DNA of 64,000 nucleotides from an uncultured Lachnospiraceae bacterium (GCA_910586705.1 CAJUJK010000014.1:37921-101920), one strand, 5' to 3'. Shown: positions 25,545 through 34,152, numbered from the stretch's first letter. The notes: a model not told the origin generated them from the sequence alone. Numbers and translations are program-made.

Positions 25545-26255
25545 ATGGATTGCCAAATACAGGAACTGAGGATTGCCGGCATGGACTGCCGCTTGTATCT
25601 GCCGCCCGGTTACGGGGAGGGAGAGGCGCGTTACCCGGTGATCTACGTCAACGGTGAGATTCCGATAGAAGGGATCGTGACTAATCTGGTCAATGCGGGC
25701 GTGCAGGCGGACTTTCTTCTTCTTTCCATCCAGCCCGAAAGCTGGAACGACGACTTTACGCCGTGGGCGGCGCCTGCGTTCCGGGCGGGGGAGGAAGCGC
25801 CGCAGGGCAGGGCGGATGCCTATTTATCCTGTCTGACAGAAAAGATAAAGCCGTACATGGATGCCCATTTTCGGACAAAATCGGAACCGAAGCACACGGC
25901 TCTGCTTGGCTATTCTCTGGGCGGGCTTACAGCGGTTTACGCGATTTATAAAACGGATGTGTTCGGCGTGATCGCCAGCCTTTCCGGGTCGCTCTGGTTT
26001 GACGGTTTCTGTGAGTTTATGGAGCGGGAAAAGCCGATTCGGACGGACTTGCGGATATATCTTTCCCTCGGAAAAAAGGAGAGCCGCAGTAAAAATCCGC
26101 GCATGAGCCGGGTGGCGGAATGCACACAGCGGGCGAAGGAAATTCTGGCGGGGCAGGTGTGTTTTGAGTGGAATGAGGGCGGACATTTTCACGACATAGA
26201 AGGCAGGTTTGCGAAGGCGCTTATGTATTTGCGCATAGGAACAAGGGTTGTCTGA
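25545..26255 (+). CDS. Alpha/beta-hydrolase esterase (esterase D/IroE-like)
   Basis: A 236-residue hydrolase with nucleophile loop GYSLGG, an oxyanion region YVNGEIPIEG, and a late His in EGGHFHDIEGRF. This matches the putative esterase family that includes siderophore esterases and S-formylglutathione hydrolases. The start is ATG 25545, with GGAGG inside the end of nfo, so the two genes are probably co-transcribed. There is no signal peptide. Substrate unknown. The gap 26256-26346 holds a possible coding remnant (EDVFENIGRTADSKKVWDD) that I cannot place. Confidence 0.8.
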   Translation: MDCQIQELRIAGMDCRLYLPPGYGEGEARYPVIYVNGEIPIEGIVTNLVNAGVQADFLLLSIQPESWNDDFTPWAAPAFRAGEEAPQGRADAYLSCLTEKIKPYMDAHFRTKSEPKHTALLGYSLGGLTAVYAIYKTDVFGVIASLSGSLWFDGFCEFMEREKPIRTDLRIYLSLGKKESRSKNPRMSRVAECTQRAKEILAGQVCFEWNEGGHFHDIEGRFAKALMYLRIGTRVV

Positions 26256-26346
26256 TATCGGAGTTGGAAAGCGTAAAGGGATGCGGGGAATATAGAAGAT
26301 GTTTTTGAAAATATAGGCAGAACCGCAGACAGCAAAAAGGTATGGG

Positions 26347-27288
26347 ATGATTTTAAGCGTAAGCAGGAGAACTGACATTCCGAATTATTATTCCGAATGG
26401 TTTTACAACAGAATAAAAGAGGGCTTCTTATATGTCCGCAATCCAATAAATGCGCATCAGATCAGCGAAATTAAAATAACGCCGGACGTGGTGGACTGTA
26501 TCGTTTTTTGGACAAAGAATCCCCTGCCGATGATGGAAAGGCTGGATGAGCTAAAAGCGTACCCTTATTATTTTCAGTTTACGCTTACGGGGTATGGGAA
26601 TGATGTCGAAGTAAATGTGCCCGATAAAAAAGCGTCCATGATTCCGATTTTCCGAGAGCTATCAAGTAGAATTGGCAGGGAGAGAGTGATTTGGAGATAT
26701 GATCCCATTTTCTTTTCAGATAAGTACACGGCGCAGTATCACATAAAAGTATTCACAAGCCTTGCGGAAGCGTTAAACGGCTATACCGACAAATGTGTGA
26801 TCAGTTTTGTGGATATGTATGCCAAAAACAGGAAAAGGATGGAGAGCCTGTCCAGCTATGATCTGGATGAAGGTGAACTGAGAAAGTTTGCGAGGGAATT
26901 GAGCGGGATCGCAGACGATAATCATATGGAAATCGGCAGCTGCGCGGAAAAAATAGAGCTGGACGGATGCGGAATCGTCCATAACTGCTGTATTGATAAG
27001 GCGTTGATTGAAAAAATAACCGGGTGCAGACTGAAGGTTTGCAAAGACAAAAATCAGCGCCCGGCATGTGGTTGTGTGGAAAGCGTTGACGTAGGAACTT
27101 ATCATACATGCAAAAACGGCTGCGCCTATTGTTATGCAAATGCAGGTGAGAAGAGCGTGGCGAGGAACGCGTCGAAGTATGATCCTGCGTCGCCGCTATT
27201 GTGTAGTCATCTGGAAGCAGGGGACAGGGTGAGCCAGAAGAAGGTGGCGTCATGGAAGGAAACGCAGTTGAGTATTTTTGATTTATAG
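26347..27288 (+). CDS. DUF1848 family protein with Cys-rich C-terminus
   Basis: A 313-residue protein starting with the family hallmark ILSVSRRTDIPNYYSEWF, followed by VDCIVFWTKNPLPM. The C-terminal part has clustered cysteines (ACGCVESVDVGTYHTCKNGC and AYCYAN), suggesting an iron-sulphur cluster. DUF1848 proteins are related to the SPL/radical SAM barrel, but this sequence lacks a clear N-terminal CxxxCxxC. The reaction is unknown. Start has weak AAAGGT upstream. Confidence 0.85.
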   Translation: MILSVSRRTDIPNYYSEWFYNRIKEGFLYVRNPINAHQISEIKITPDVVDCIVFWTKNPLPMMERLDELKAYPYYFQFTLTGYGNDVEVNVPDKKASMIPIFRELSSRIGRERVIWRYDPIFFSDKYTAQYHIKVFTSLAEALNGYTDKCVISFVDMYAKNRKRMESLSSYDLDEGELRKFARELSGIADDNHMEIGSCAEKIELDGCGIVHNCCIDKALIEKITGCRLKVCKDKNQRPACGCVESVDVGTYHTCKNGCAYCYANAGEKSVARNASKYDPASPLLCSHLEAGDRVSQKKVASWKETQLSIFDL

Positions 27289-27304
27289 CGGGCGTCTGCT
27301 GATT

Positions 27305-28090
27305 TTAGTGGATGCCTGTGCTGTCCTCCGCATTCGCATATTTGTCAAAACGGTACTGCGCAACGACCGTATTCCCCAATAGCGTAATCGCTTGTGCCGG
27401 GCAGGAATTAATGCAGCGGTAGCACATGGTACAGCGGTTTCCGGGAACAGCTTTGCCGTTTTTCACCGCAATATTTTCCATCGGGCAAAGACGGGCGCAC
27501 AGCCCACATCCCGTACAGGCATCATTGATTTTTAATTTGTCGCTATAGTCCTTTGTTTTGCCGTAAAACCACAGACGCTGACCGAACAGTCCCGCGATTC
27601 GGTCATAGAAATATAAACCGTCTTTCGGGTATCTGCCTTGTCTGATTTTCGCCGCGCATTTCTCTATTTTCTGATCTGCGGTTCGGATCATTTCCCGATG
27701 TTTCACGACCGATTTTTTCAACAGCTTCACGTCACCGATGGAATCCGGCATACAGATATGTAAGCCGCCGACAATGTCCGCGCCGTATTTTCTTAATAAG
27801 CGCGCCGCACAGCCTGCGCCGTCCCCGCTGAATAATGCCTGAGTAGCGACGCAGAGCACCTTTTTGCCATTCCAGATTGCGGAATGCTCTTTGATGAACT
27901 CCCTCACCATAACGGGCATATTTGAATACTGGACAGGGTATGCCAGAACAATGAAATCGTGCCGAGACAATAAGTCTGCCGCAGATTTATCTTCCATCGG
28001 AATTGTCTGTGCGGTTTCATCCAGAAGACGCACCAGTTTTTCCGTACAGTGTTTTGTGTTTCCTGTGCCGCTGAAATAGATGCCGATCAT
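27305..28090 (-). CDS. EFR1-type flavodoxin-ferredoxin protein
   Basis: A 261-residue electron carrier. The N-terminal flavodoxin domain starts MIGIYFSGTGNTKHC, with FMN-binding YFSGTGNT. The C-terminus carries two 4Fe-4S motifs, CTGCGLCARLCP and CTMCYRCINSCP. Such EFR1 proteins are common in Clostridia and probably shuttle electrons between flavin and ferredoxin; the partner is unknown. The gene lies two bases after a 64-residue protein gene on the same strand. Confidence 0.88.
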   Translation of the reverse strand: MIGIYFSGTGNTKHCTEKLVRLLDETAQTIPMEDKSAADLLSRHDFIVLAYPVQYSNMPVMVREFIKEHSAIWNGKKVLCVATQALFSGDGAGCAARLLRKYGADIVGGLHICMPDSIGDVKLLKKSVVKHREMIRTADQKIEKCAAKIRQGRYPKDGLYFYDRIAGLFGQRLWFYGKTKDYSDKLKINDACTGCGLCARLCPMENIAVKNGKAVPGNRCTMCYRCINSCPAQAITLLGNTVVAQYRFDKYANAEDSTGIH

Positions 28091-28092
28091 TG

Positions 28093-28287
28093 TTATTCCT
28101 TAATTTCATCAATATCTGTGAGGTTTACGCCTGCTATCGTTAGAAAACTTTTCAAATATAAATATTCCTTTTTTAATTTCGCATATGTTTTAATAGAATT
28201 TTCTTCTTTTGCCAGTAACATATATTCTTGAATTTTTTTAAAATCTTCCATAGCTTTTTGCGTAATTTCTAAATTTGCATTCGGCAT
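28093..28287 (-). CDS. Small helical protein of unknown function (64 aa)
   Basis: A 64-residue protein, mostly charged helix (KAMEDFKKIQEYMLLAKEEN), without cysteines or membrane segments. GGGAGG eight bases upstream fixes the start at 28287 rather than 28302. It precedes the EFR1 gene with only two bases between, so the two are one transcript. I do not recognise the family. Confidence 0.6.
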   Translation of the reverse strand: MPNANLEITQKAMEDFKKIQEYMLLAKEENSIKTYAKLKKEYLYLKSFLTIAGVNLTDIDEIKE

Positions 28288-28408
28288 GAATGCACCTCCC
28301 AACTGAAAAAAGTTTTCAATTTAAATTTAGTATATCATGGGCGAGGAACAAAGTCTATTTTAATCGTTTGCTGTGTCTGCAGCTGCATAAAATAAGCTAA
28401 AAATTTTC

Positions 28409-28458
28409 TTGACAAAGCGACACGCATGACGCATAATGAAAAGCGACACAAGTGTTGC
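28409..28458 (+). promoter_or_regulatory. Promoter and operator of the TetR-GNAT operon
   Basis: TTGACA (28409-28414) and CATAAT (28432-28437) are 17 bases apart. An imperfect dyad GCGACACAAGTGTTGC follows at 28443-28458. A second GCGACAC half-site lies within the spacer. Both fit a TetR operator blocking its own promoter. Confidence 0.7.
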
Positions 28459-28509
28459 AAAATGAAACGGGCGAGGAGTTTTGATTAAGCGCCGGCGTGG
28501 AGGATTCGC

Positions 28510-29097
28510 ATGAGCCTGAGAGGAGACAAGACAAAACAGGAAATTCGGGACAAGGCATATCAGCTTTTTGCGGAAAAGGGATTTAAAGAAGTGACCATGA
28601 AAGATATCTGTGAGCGGACAGGATTAAGCCGTGGAGGCTTATATCGTCATTACGAAAGTACGGAGCAGATTTTTCTGGAAATTGTCAATGCTTTTTCCGA
28701 TCAGCAGAAAAACGATGTGTGTGAAAAAATCGAAAAGCGTGTTCCGGCGGCTGTGATATTGGAGGAGCTTCTGACAAAATACGAAAAAGAAATGGGCGAC
28801 CGGGAAAGTTCGTTCAGCCTTGCCATCTGTGAATATTACAGCAATCCGGCAGTTTCTAAAGAAGACAACTCGGTAAAAAGGCAGTATGAAATCTCGAAGT
28901 CCGCATGGCTGGAACTGATCCATTATGGAATAGGCACAAAAGAATTTAACTGCGCAGATCCGGAAGCTGTTTTTCATATGCTTGTGTTCGCCTATCAAGG
29001 CGTGCGAATGTACAGCAGACTGATAGAGATGGACCGAAACATTCCCGCTCAGATAACAAACGAAATAAGAATGCGATTACTGGCAGAGGAGGTTTGA
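28510..29097 (+). CDS. TetR-family regulator
   Basis: A 195-residue regulator. The N-terminal helix-turn-helix (residues 10-55) reads AYQLFAEKGFKEVTMKDICE and GLSRGGLYRHYESTEQIF. The C-terminal two thirds form the ligand-binding, dimerising helical domain. It probably represses itself and the acetyltransferase gene one base downstream through the GCGACAC dyad. The ligand is unknown. Confidence 0.9.
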   Translation: MSLRGDKTKQEIRDKAYQLFAEKGFKEVTMKDICERTGLSRGGLYRHYESTEQIFLEIVNAFSDQQKNDVCEKIEKRVPAAVILEELLTKYEKEMGDRESSFSLAICEYYSNPAVSKEDNSVKRQYEISKSAWLELIHYGIGTKEFNCADPEAVFHMLVFAYQGVRMYSRLIEMDRNIPAQITNEIRMRLLAEEV

Positions 29098-29098
29098 C

Positions 29099-29623
29099 AT
29101 GAAAAATGATATTTGTCTGGTAAGACCCACTTTGGAACATAAGGAAGAAGCGCTTGCGTACCGTGAGGAGCATTTTCGGCACGGGGAAAAGATTATTTAC
29201 GGGAGCGAGCTTTTTGACAAGACGGAGAGTTACGAGGAGTGGCTGACTTGTGTAACGCGAAATACCGATCCTGCGACGGTAAATGAAAACTGGGTGGTCA
29301 CGGACACTTTTTTTGCGGTGAGAGAGAGTGACGGCAGGATTGTCGGCATCATTGACCTGAGGCATACGCTGAATGACTTTTTGAAGGATCTGGGGAATTG
29401 CGGTTACAGCGTGCGCCCTTCCGAAAGAAAAAAGGGGTATGCGTCAGAGATGCTGAGTCAGCTTTTACGGGAAGCAAAAGAGGCGGGAATGAAAGAACTC
29501 CATATTTCCGTCGAAAAGAAAAACACCGCGTCTGTGAAAGTCATACGGAAAAACGGCGGCGTGTATGAGCGGAGTTTTTCCTGTGAAGGGGAAGCGGCGG
29601 ATATCTATAGGATTGCTATTTAA
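29099..29623 (+). CDS. GNAT acetyltransferase (TetR operon)
   Basis: A 174-residue GNAT enzyme. The acetyl-CoA motif is VRPSERKKGYASEMLSQLLR, and the later strand reads LHISVEKKNTASVKVIRKNG, typical of the RimJ/RimL-like branch that acetylates protein N-termini or small amines. It overlaps the TetR operon, and GAGGAGG lies inside the TetR 3' end. Its substrate may be the inducer of the TetR protein. Confidence 0.85.
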   Translation: MKNDICLVRPTLEHKEEALAYREEHFRHGEKIIYGSELFDKTESYEEWLTCVTRNTDPATVNENWVVTDTFFAVRESDGRIVGIIDLRHTLNDFLKDLGNCGYSVRPSERKKGYASEMLSQLLREAKEAGMKELHISVEKKNTASVKVIRKNGGVYERSFSCEGEAADIYRIAI

Positions 29624-29754
29624 ACTGCTCCACCCCACAGTTGAATTGCAAAACGAGATTCCCGCCCCCAAAGGATAATCAATGACAACCTGTACCTAAA
29701 AAACGACAAAGTATACCAATATATTCAGAAGCATAATTTTGTCGGAGGAATTTC

Positions 29755-30161
29755 CCAGCTTGTCCTGCGGTTGTAGGGTATATCGGGAAATACTTGCCAG
29801 AGCTTTTACCGAAATTGATGCCAATTCACAGCCCTATGATGTGCAGCGCGATTTATGCCAGAAAATACATGGGATTAAGGGACAGCCTTGCGTTTATCAG
29901 TCCATGTATCACAAAGAAAAATGAGATTGAGGACCCGAATACGGGCGGGTATGTAAAAATAATGTCACTTTTTCTCATTTGATGGAGTATGTGAGAGCAC
30001 ATAATATAAAGGGAGAGCCGGTAAGTGACGAGATCGAGTATGGGCTTGGCTCGATTTATCCGATGCCGGGTGGACTGAAAGAAAATGTGTACTGGCTGCT
30101 GGGCGAGGACGTATTTATTCGTCAGGTAGAAGGCGAAAAGCATCTGCGGAGTGACAGTTAG
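29755..30161 (+). pseudogene. [FeFe]-hydrogenase large-subunit fragment, frameshifted
   Basis: From 29755 one frame reads PACPAVVGYIGKYLPELLPK, then SPMMCSAIYARKYMGLRDSL and AFISPCITKKNEIEDPNTGG, which are landmarks of the hydrogenase H-cluster domain (two cysteine motifs). At about 29959 one base is missing, and the sequence continues in another frame as NVTFSHLMEYVRAHNIKGEP through GLGSIYPMPGGLKENVYWLL, ending at 30161. The ends of the gene are absent on both sides. The gap 29624-29754 holds a piece reading KNDKVYQYIQKHNFVGGISQ that I do not recognise. Confidence 0.75.
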
Positions 30162-30168
30162 CACAAAA

Positions 30169-30197
30169 TTGACATTTCGGCGTGAGCCGTGTATACT
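30169..30197 (+). promoter_or_regulatory. Promoter of the leader ORF and MFS gene
   Basis: TTGACA (30169-30174) and TATACT (30192-30197) with an exact 17-base spacer. Confidence 0.8.
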
Positions 30198-30236
30198 ATT
30201 TTTTCAGCAGAAATAATATTATGTGAGGTCGCATTT

Positions 30237-30362
30237 ATGATCTGGAAAAACGTAAATCTCCAACTGCAGAAAGGAAGCATTTTTCCCATTTATGGGGATA
30301 GTGCGCCCATTTTCAGTGAGATTTGCAGGGACGAAGATTTCGGAAAACCGTATGGCATATGA
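30237..30362 (+). CDS. Leader ORF (41 aa) upstream of the MFS pump
   Basis: A 41-codon frame (MIWKNVNLQLQKGSIFPIYG and so on) lies 40 bases after a strong promoter and 43 bases before a terminator-like hairpin that abuts the MFS start codon. GTGAGG eight bases upstream may serve as the ribosome binding site. The arrangement recalls leader peptides that control antibiotic-resistance genes through ribosome stalling. It may alternatively be the truncated start of a lost gene. No family recognised. Confidence 0.45.
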   Translation: MIWKNVNLQLQKGSIFPIYGDSAPIFSEICRDEDFGKPYGI

Positions 30363-30404
30363 CGGCTTAAAGTTTGTGCAAATTTGACGAAGCAGGGACA
30401 TTAT

Positions 30405-30446
30405 CTCCTTAACTTTTTGACTATGAAAAGCTAAGGAGGTTTTTTT
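30405..30446 (+). terminator. Attenuator-type terminator that includes the MFS ribosome binding site
   Basis: CTCCTTA (30405-30411) pairs with TAAGGAG (30432-30438), and CTTTT with AAAAG inside, followed by seven T (30440-30446) directly before the ATG. The 3' arm is itself the AAGGAGG ribosome binding site, so the hairpin would both end transcription and hide the translation start. TTAAAGTT at 30367 could pair with AACTTT at 30411 as an antiterminator. Confidence 0.65.
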
Positions 30447-31583
30447 ATGCAAAAAATCAGGAAACAGATACGAGGATTATATTTATCAACCGCGGTGGGA
30501 AATCTGTCGCTGACCGGGGCGTGGGTGGCGATTCTTGCGGCGAGAGGCTACAGTCTGGCAGAGATTGGTTTGGCGGAGACAGTTTTTCACATAACGAGTC
30601 TTATATTTGAAATTCCCTCCGGGGTTTTTGCCGATTTATTCGGGAGGAGGAAGATGCTCATTCTGAGCAGTTTTTTGCGGATGATCGGCAATGTGGTCAT
30701 GATACTTTCGGGAAATTTGTTTATGGTATGTATTTCCCTTGCGTTCTATGCCACAAGCTACAACTTTGCGTCAGGTTCGGGCGACGCCCTTGCCTATGAT
30801 TCCCTCAAGCTGGTGCGGAGAGAATCGTACTATGAAAAATATGCGTCGAACCAGTTGATTATTTACCGTTTTTGCGGTGGGCTGTCAACGTTGTGCGCAG
30901 GCTTTGCGCTGTTGATCGGGCACAGGGTGGCGTACGGCGCGGATATTCTGATGTCGGTGATTCAGATTGGGCTTCTGCTGACCTTATATGAAGCGAGGGT
31001 AAGCGGCGGGGAGGACTTTGCGGCAAATGACTGTGAAAGAGAAAAGGGGCAGGCAATGCGAGTGACTGATTCGGTCAAGAATGCGCTGGCACGATGCTTT
31101 TTATCCAGTCTGACTTTTATGAAAAGAGAGAGAAGGGCGATTGCTCTCATGTTTACCAATTCGTTGATCGGGGCGGCGGACATTTTACTGCTGTTTTTCC
31201 TGCAGGCAAAGCTCCCGGCGGCGGGAATGCCGAACTATGCCTTGGGGTTTGCCCTGTTTTTTATGGAGATGGGCGGTATCCTCGGGGCGAAAGTGATACT
31301 GAAATGGAAGCGTCTTCGTTACAGAGATTTGTTCGCGATTACGATGGCGCTTGTTCTGTTCGGGGTAGCTGTGGAGCATTCGGGGATATGGCTTTTTATG
31401 ATAATGGGCGGTTTTGCCTCGGCGTTTTGTGACGACGCGCTGCAGGTGCGTACGGACGCGACTTTGCAGGACATGTTTCCGTCGGAGCAGAGAGCCACGC
31501 TGATCTCCATGGAATCCTTTACATTTTCTGTAATTATGGTGGTGTTATCGCCGCTTGCGGGATTATTCTTTTCGTGGTGGTAA
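30447..31583 (+). CDS. MFS efflux transporter
   Basis: A 378-residue major facilitator with about 12 hydrophobic segments. Motif A is seen as GVFADLFGRRKMLI between helices 2 and 3 (residues ~55-70). Its overall pattern (short loops, a central polar loop near residues 195-215 with DCEREKGQAMRV) is that of drug exporters. The start codon follows seven T after an AAGGAGG site buried in a terminator-like hairpin, so expression looks conditional. Substrate unknown; the attenuator suggests a ribosome-targeting compound. Confidence 0.85.
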   Translation: MQKIRKQIRGLYLSTAVGNLSLTGAWVAILAARGYSLAEIGLAETVFHITSLIFEIPSGVFADLFGRRKMLILSSFLRMIGNVVMILSGNLFMVCISLAFYATSYNFASGSGDALAYDSLKLVRRESYYEKYASNQLIIYRFCGGLSTLCAGFALLIGHRVAYGADILMSVIQIGLLLTLYEARVSGGEDFAANDCEREKGQAMRVTDSVKNALARCFLSSLTFMKRERRAIALMFTNSLIGAADILLLFFLQAKLPAAGMPNYALGFALFFMEMGGILGAKVILKWKRLRYRDLFAITMALVLFGVAVEHSGIWLFMIMGGFASAFCDDALQVRTDATLQDMFPSEQRATLISMESFTFSVIMVVLSPLAGLFFSWW

Positions 31584-31638
31584 AATGACAGACTCCCAAA
31601 AGCAGTACAGTCCTGCTGTTATTATAGCTGATATCATG

Positions 31639-31662
31639 GGCGGGTACATAGTATAACCCGCC
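31639..31662. terminator. Hairpin between the MFS gene and the MerR remnant
   Basis: GGCGGGT (31639-31645) and ACCCGCC (31656-31662) form a strong stem around a ten-base AT-rich loop. There is no long T-run; it may serve as a terminator for either direction. Confidence 0.4.
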
Positions 31663-31665
31663 TAT

Positions 31666-31710
31666 GCTGCTGATACCTGTCATGTCTGAAAGTTCCTTTA
31701 CCGTTCTCAT
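31666..31710 (-). pseudogene. MerR-family regulator, N-terminal stub
   Basis: After GGAGG the frame starts MRTVKELSDMTGIS, the first helices of a MerR winged helix, but then departs from the family (no RALRYYDEIGLL). A matching MerR-style promoter lies upstream. The rest of the gene is deleted. Confidence 0.6.
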
Positions 31711-31754
31711 GTTTTCCTCCATTTCAGATGCTTTTCTGTTCCCGATAAGATTAC

Positions 31755-31783
31755 TCTATACTATGACGGACCGTGAGGGTCAA
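31755..31783 (-). promoter_or_regulatory. Promoter of the MerR remnant
   Basis: On the minus strand TTGACC (31778-31783) and TATAGA (31755-31760) are 17 bases apart, with a GACC-CTCAC-GGTC dyad in the spacer as in MerR operators. Confidence 0.5.
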
Positions 31784-31907
31784 TAGATTTTTATATTTTA
31801 TTGCAGTAATTTATTGATTTTTCCGATATTTTTTGTAAAAATAAGAGAGGACGGCGTGCTGACTGTCCATCAGAGAAATCATTTTGCAAGAGAGAAGGGA
31901 ATAACAG

Positions 31908-33098
31908 ATGGAAAGAAAAATTGGAACGGTATCGAGGGGTATACGCTGCCCGATCATCAGACAGGGCGATGATCTGGCGAAGATTATTGTGGACAGTGTG
32001 ATGGACGCGTCCGGGGCAGAAGGGTTTGAGATCCGCGACAGGGATGTGATTGCGGTGACGGAGTCTGTCGTGGCGAGGTCACAGGGCAACTATGCGTCGG
32101 TGGAGGCGATTGCCGATGATGTGAGGGCAAAGCTTGGCGGTGAGACGATCGGCGTCATTTTTCCTATTTTGTCGAGAAATCGCTTTGCGATCTGCCTGAG
32201 AGGAATCGCGATGGGGGCGAAAAAGGTTGTGCTGATGCTCAGCTATCCCAGCGATGAAGTGGGAAACGAACTTGTTTCGCTGGACCAGTTGGATGAGGCG
32301 GGGATCAATCCTTACAGCGATGTACTGACACTGGAAAGATACCGTGAACTTTTTGGAGAAAATAAGCACCCGTTTACCGGGGTGGATTATGTGGCGTATT
32401 ATGAGGAGCTGATCAAGGATGCGGGTGCGGAGGTAGAGGTTATCTTTGCCAACGACTGCCGCAGTATTCTTCCTCATACAAAAAAGGTGATAAATTGCGA
32501 TATTCACACGCGGGCGCGCACGAAGAGGCTTCTCAGGGATGCGGGCGCGGAAGTTGTGGTCGGGCTGGACGATATTCTCAACCAGCCTGTAAACGGCAGC
32601 GGATGCAATGAAAAATATGGTCTGCTTGGATCCAACAAGTCCACCGAGGACACGATCAAGCTGTTCCCGAGGGAGTGTACCGATCTGGTGATGGATATCC
32701 AGAAGGCTGTTCTTGACAGAACCGGCAAACACGTGGAAGTTATGGTGTACGGTGACGGCGCGTTTAAAGACCCGGTAGGAAAAATATGGGAGCTTGCGGA
32801 TCCGTGTGTTTCTCCGGCAAGCACGCCGGGGTTAGAGGGTACGCCCAATGAAGTGAAATTAAAATATCTGGCGGATAACGACTTCAAAGATTTGTCCGGC
32901 GAGGCGCTCAAGGAGGCGATCTCTGAGCGTATCAGGGAGAAGAAGGACAATCTGGTAGGCGATATGGCGTCTCAGGGCACAACGCCGAGACGGCTGACCG
33001 ATCTGATCGGTTCCCTGTGCGACCTGACAAGCGGCTCGGGCGACAAGGGTACGCCGGTGGTTCTGATTCAGGGGTATTTTGATAATTATGTGAGTTAG
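31908..33098 (+). CDS. Coenzyme F420-0:L-glutamate ligase-like protein
   Basis: A 396-residue protein of the CofE/F420_ligase family. CofE adds glutamate to coenzyme F420 using GTP. Visible family features are the N-terminal GIRCPIIRQGDDLAKIIVDS, the RDVIAVTESVVARSQGNY core, and a C-terminal EVMVYGDGAFKDPVG. At 396 residues it is longer than archaeal CofE (about 250), as is usual for the clostridial branch. These bacteria are not known to make F420, so it may act on another cofactor or substrate. It heads a cluster with a dehydrogenase, a deaminase and an SAH hydrolase. GAGAGAAGGGA precedes the start. Confidence 0.8.
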   Translation: MERKIGTVSRGIRCPIIRQGDDLAKIIVDSVMDASGAEGFEIRDRDVIAVTESVVARSQGNYASVEAIADDVRAKLGGETIGVIFPILSRNRFAICLRGIAMGAKKVVLMLSYPSDEVGNELVSLDQLDEAGINPYSDVLTLERYRELFGENKHPFTGVDYVAYYEELIKDAGAEVEVIFANDCRSILPHTKKVINCDIHTRARTKRLLRDAGAEVVVGLDDILNQPVNGSGCNEKYGLLGSNKSTEDTIKLFPRECTDLVMDIQKAVLDRTGKHVEVMVYGDGAFKDPVGKIWELADPCVSPASTPGLEGTPNEVKLKYLADNDFKDLSGEALKEAISERIREKKDNLVGDMASQGTTPRRLTDLIGSLCDLTSGSGDKGTPVVLIQGYFDNYVS

Positions 33099-33192
33099 AT
33101 CAGCGAATAGGAAGTAATTGGCGGTTTGACCCGATTTTTGTTGTACTGGTGAAAACGCTGCAGGAAAATAATATATTCAGAGGAGAGCGAAT

Positions 33193-34152
33193 ATGAAGCT
33201 TGTGGTTTTGGAGCGCAACAGCGTGGGGACGGACGTGGATGTGAGCTGCTATGAAAAATTCGGGGAGGTGACTTATTACCCGAACACGGTGGCGGAAAAT
33301 ACGGCGGAACGGGTGAAGGACGCAGATATCGTTATCGCGAACAAAGCGCCCATGAATGAGAGCACCTTAAAGGATGCGCCGAACGTAAAACTGATCTGCC
33401 TGTTTGCGACAGGATTTGACAATGTGGATCTGGTATACTGCAAAAGCCGTGGCATCAAGGTTGCAAATGTGGTGAATTACAGCACGGCGGCGGTGGTGCA
33501 GCATACGATTCTGTTAGCTCTGGCGCTTGAGGAGAAACTGATCCACTATGACAATTATGTGAAATCCGGCGAATATGGCGCACAGGACCGATTTTCTAAT
33601 TTCGACAGACCTTTCCGCGAGTTTGAGGGAAAGACATGGGGCATTGTGGGCATGGGAAATATCGGCCGCGGCGTCGCGCGCGTGGCGCAGGCAATGGGCT
33701 GTAAGGTAATCTTTTATTCCGCTTCCGGCAAGAGCACCTGCACGGAGTATGAGAGAGTGGAATTTGATGCGCTCCTTGCGCAGTCGGATATTTTGTCCCT
33801 GCACTGTCCTCTGACTGACAGAACGAGAGGGCTGATCAACAAAGAGGCATTTTCCAAGATGAAGCAGTCCGCTGTCCTTGTCAACGTGGCGAGGGGTCCG
33901 GTGGTGGACACGCAGGCGCTCTATGAGGCTTTGACGCAGGGGCAGATCGCGGCAGCAGGTCTTGACGTGCTGGAGAAGGAACCCATCAGCAGGGACAATC
34001 CGTTAAACGAGATCAAGGACAGCACGAAGCTGATTATCACCCCTCATCTGGCGTGGGCGAGTACGGAGGCGAGGGAGCGTCTGGTGGATGAAGTGGCGAA
34101 AAACATACAGGCGTTTCTGGACGGGGAAGAACGGAACATAGTGAATGCTTGA
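33193..34152 (+). CDS. D-2-hydroxyacid dehydrogenase
   Basis: A 319-residue NAD-dependent dehydrogenase. The nucleotide-binding motif GMGNIG lies near residue 153. Catalytic residues are Arg in VNVARGPVVD, Glu in LEKEP and His in TPHLAW. The protein resembles glycerate/hydroxypyruvate-type members. GAGGAGAG precedes the start. It sits between the CofE-like ligase and the deaminase, with a 73-base gap to the latter; its metabolic partner role is unknown. Confidence 0.9.
   Translation: MKLVVLERNSVGTDVDVSCYEKFGEVTYYPNTVAENTAERVKDADIVIANKAPMNESTLKDAPNVKLICLFATGFDNVDLVYCKSRGIKVANVVNYSTAAVVQHTILLALALEEKLIHYDNYVKSGEYGAQDRFSNFDRPFREFEGKTWGIVGMGNIGRGVARVAQAMGCKVIFYSASGKSTCTEYERVEFDALLAQSDILSLHCPLTDRTRGLINKEAFSKMKQSAVLVNVARGPVVDTQALYEALTQGQIAAAGLDVLEKEPISRDNPLNEIKDSTKLIITPHLAWASTEARERLVDEVAKNIQAFLDGEERNIVNA

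Noticed and set aside
26256..26346. Possible coding remnant between the esterase and DUF1848 genes
   Set aside because: The piece reading EDVFENIGRTADSKKVWDD looks protein-like but is too short to assign.
27305..28090. EFR1 protein considered as a true ferredoxin-NADP reductase
   Set aside because: No NADP-binding domain; flavodoxin plus two 4Fe-4S motifs only.
32079..32732. Long open frames opposite the CofE-like ligase, deaminase and SAH hydrolase (32079-32732, 34163-34771, 37256-38338, all minus)
   Set aside because: Arg/His-rich shadow translations typical of high-GC third positions on the other strand.
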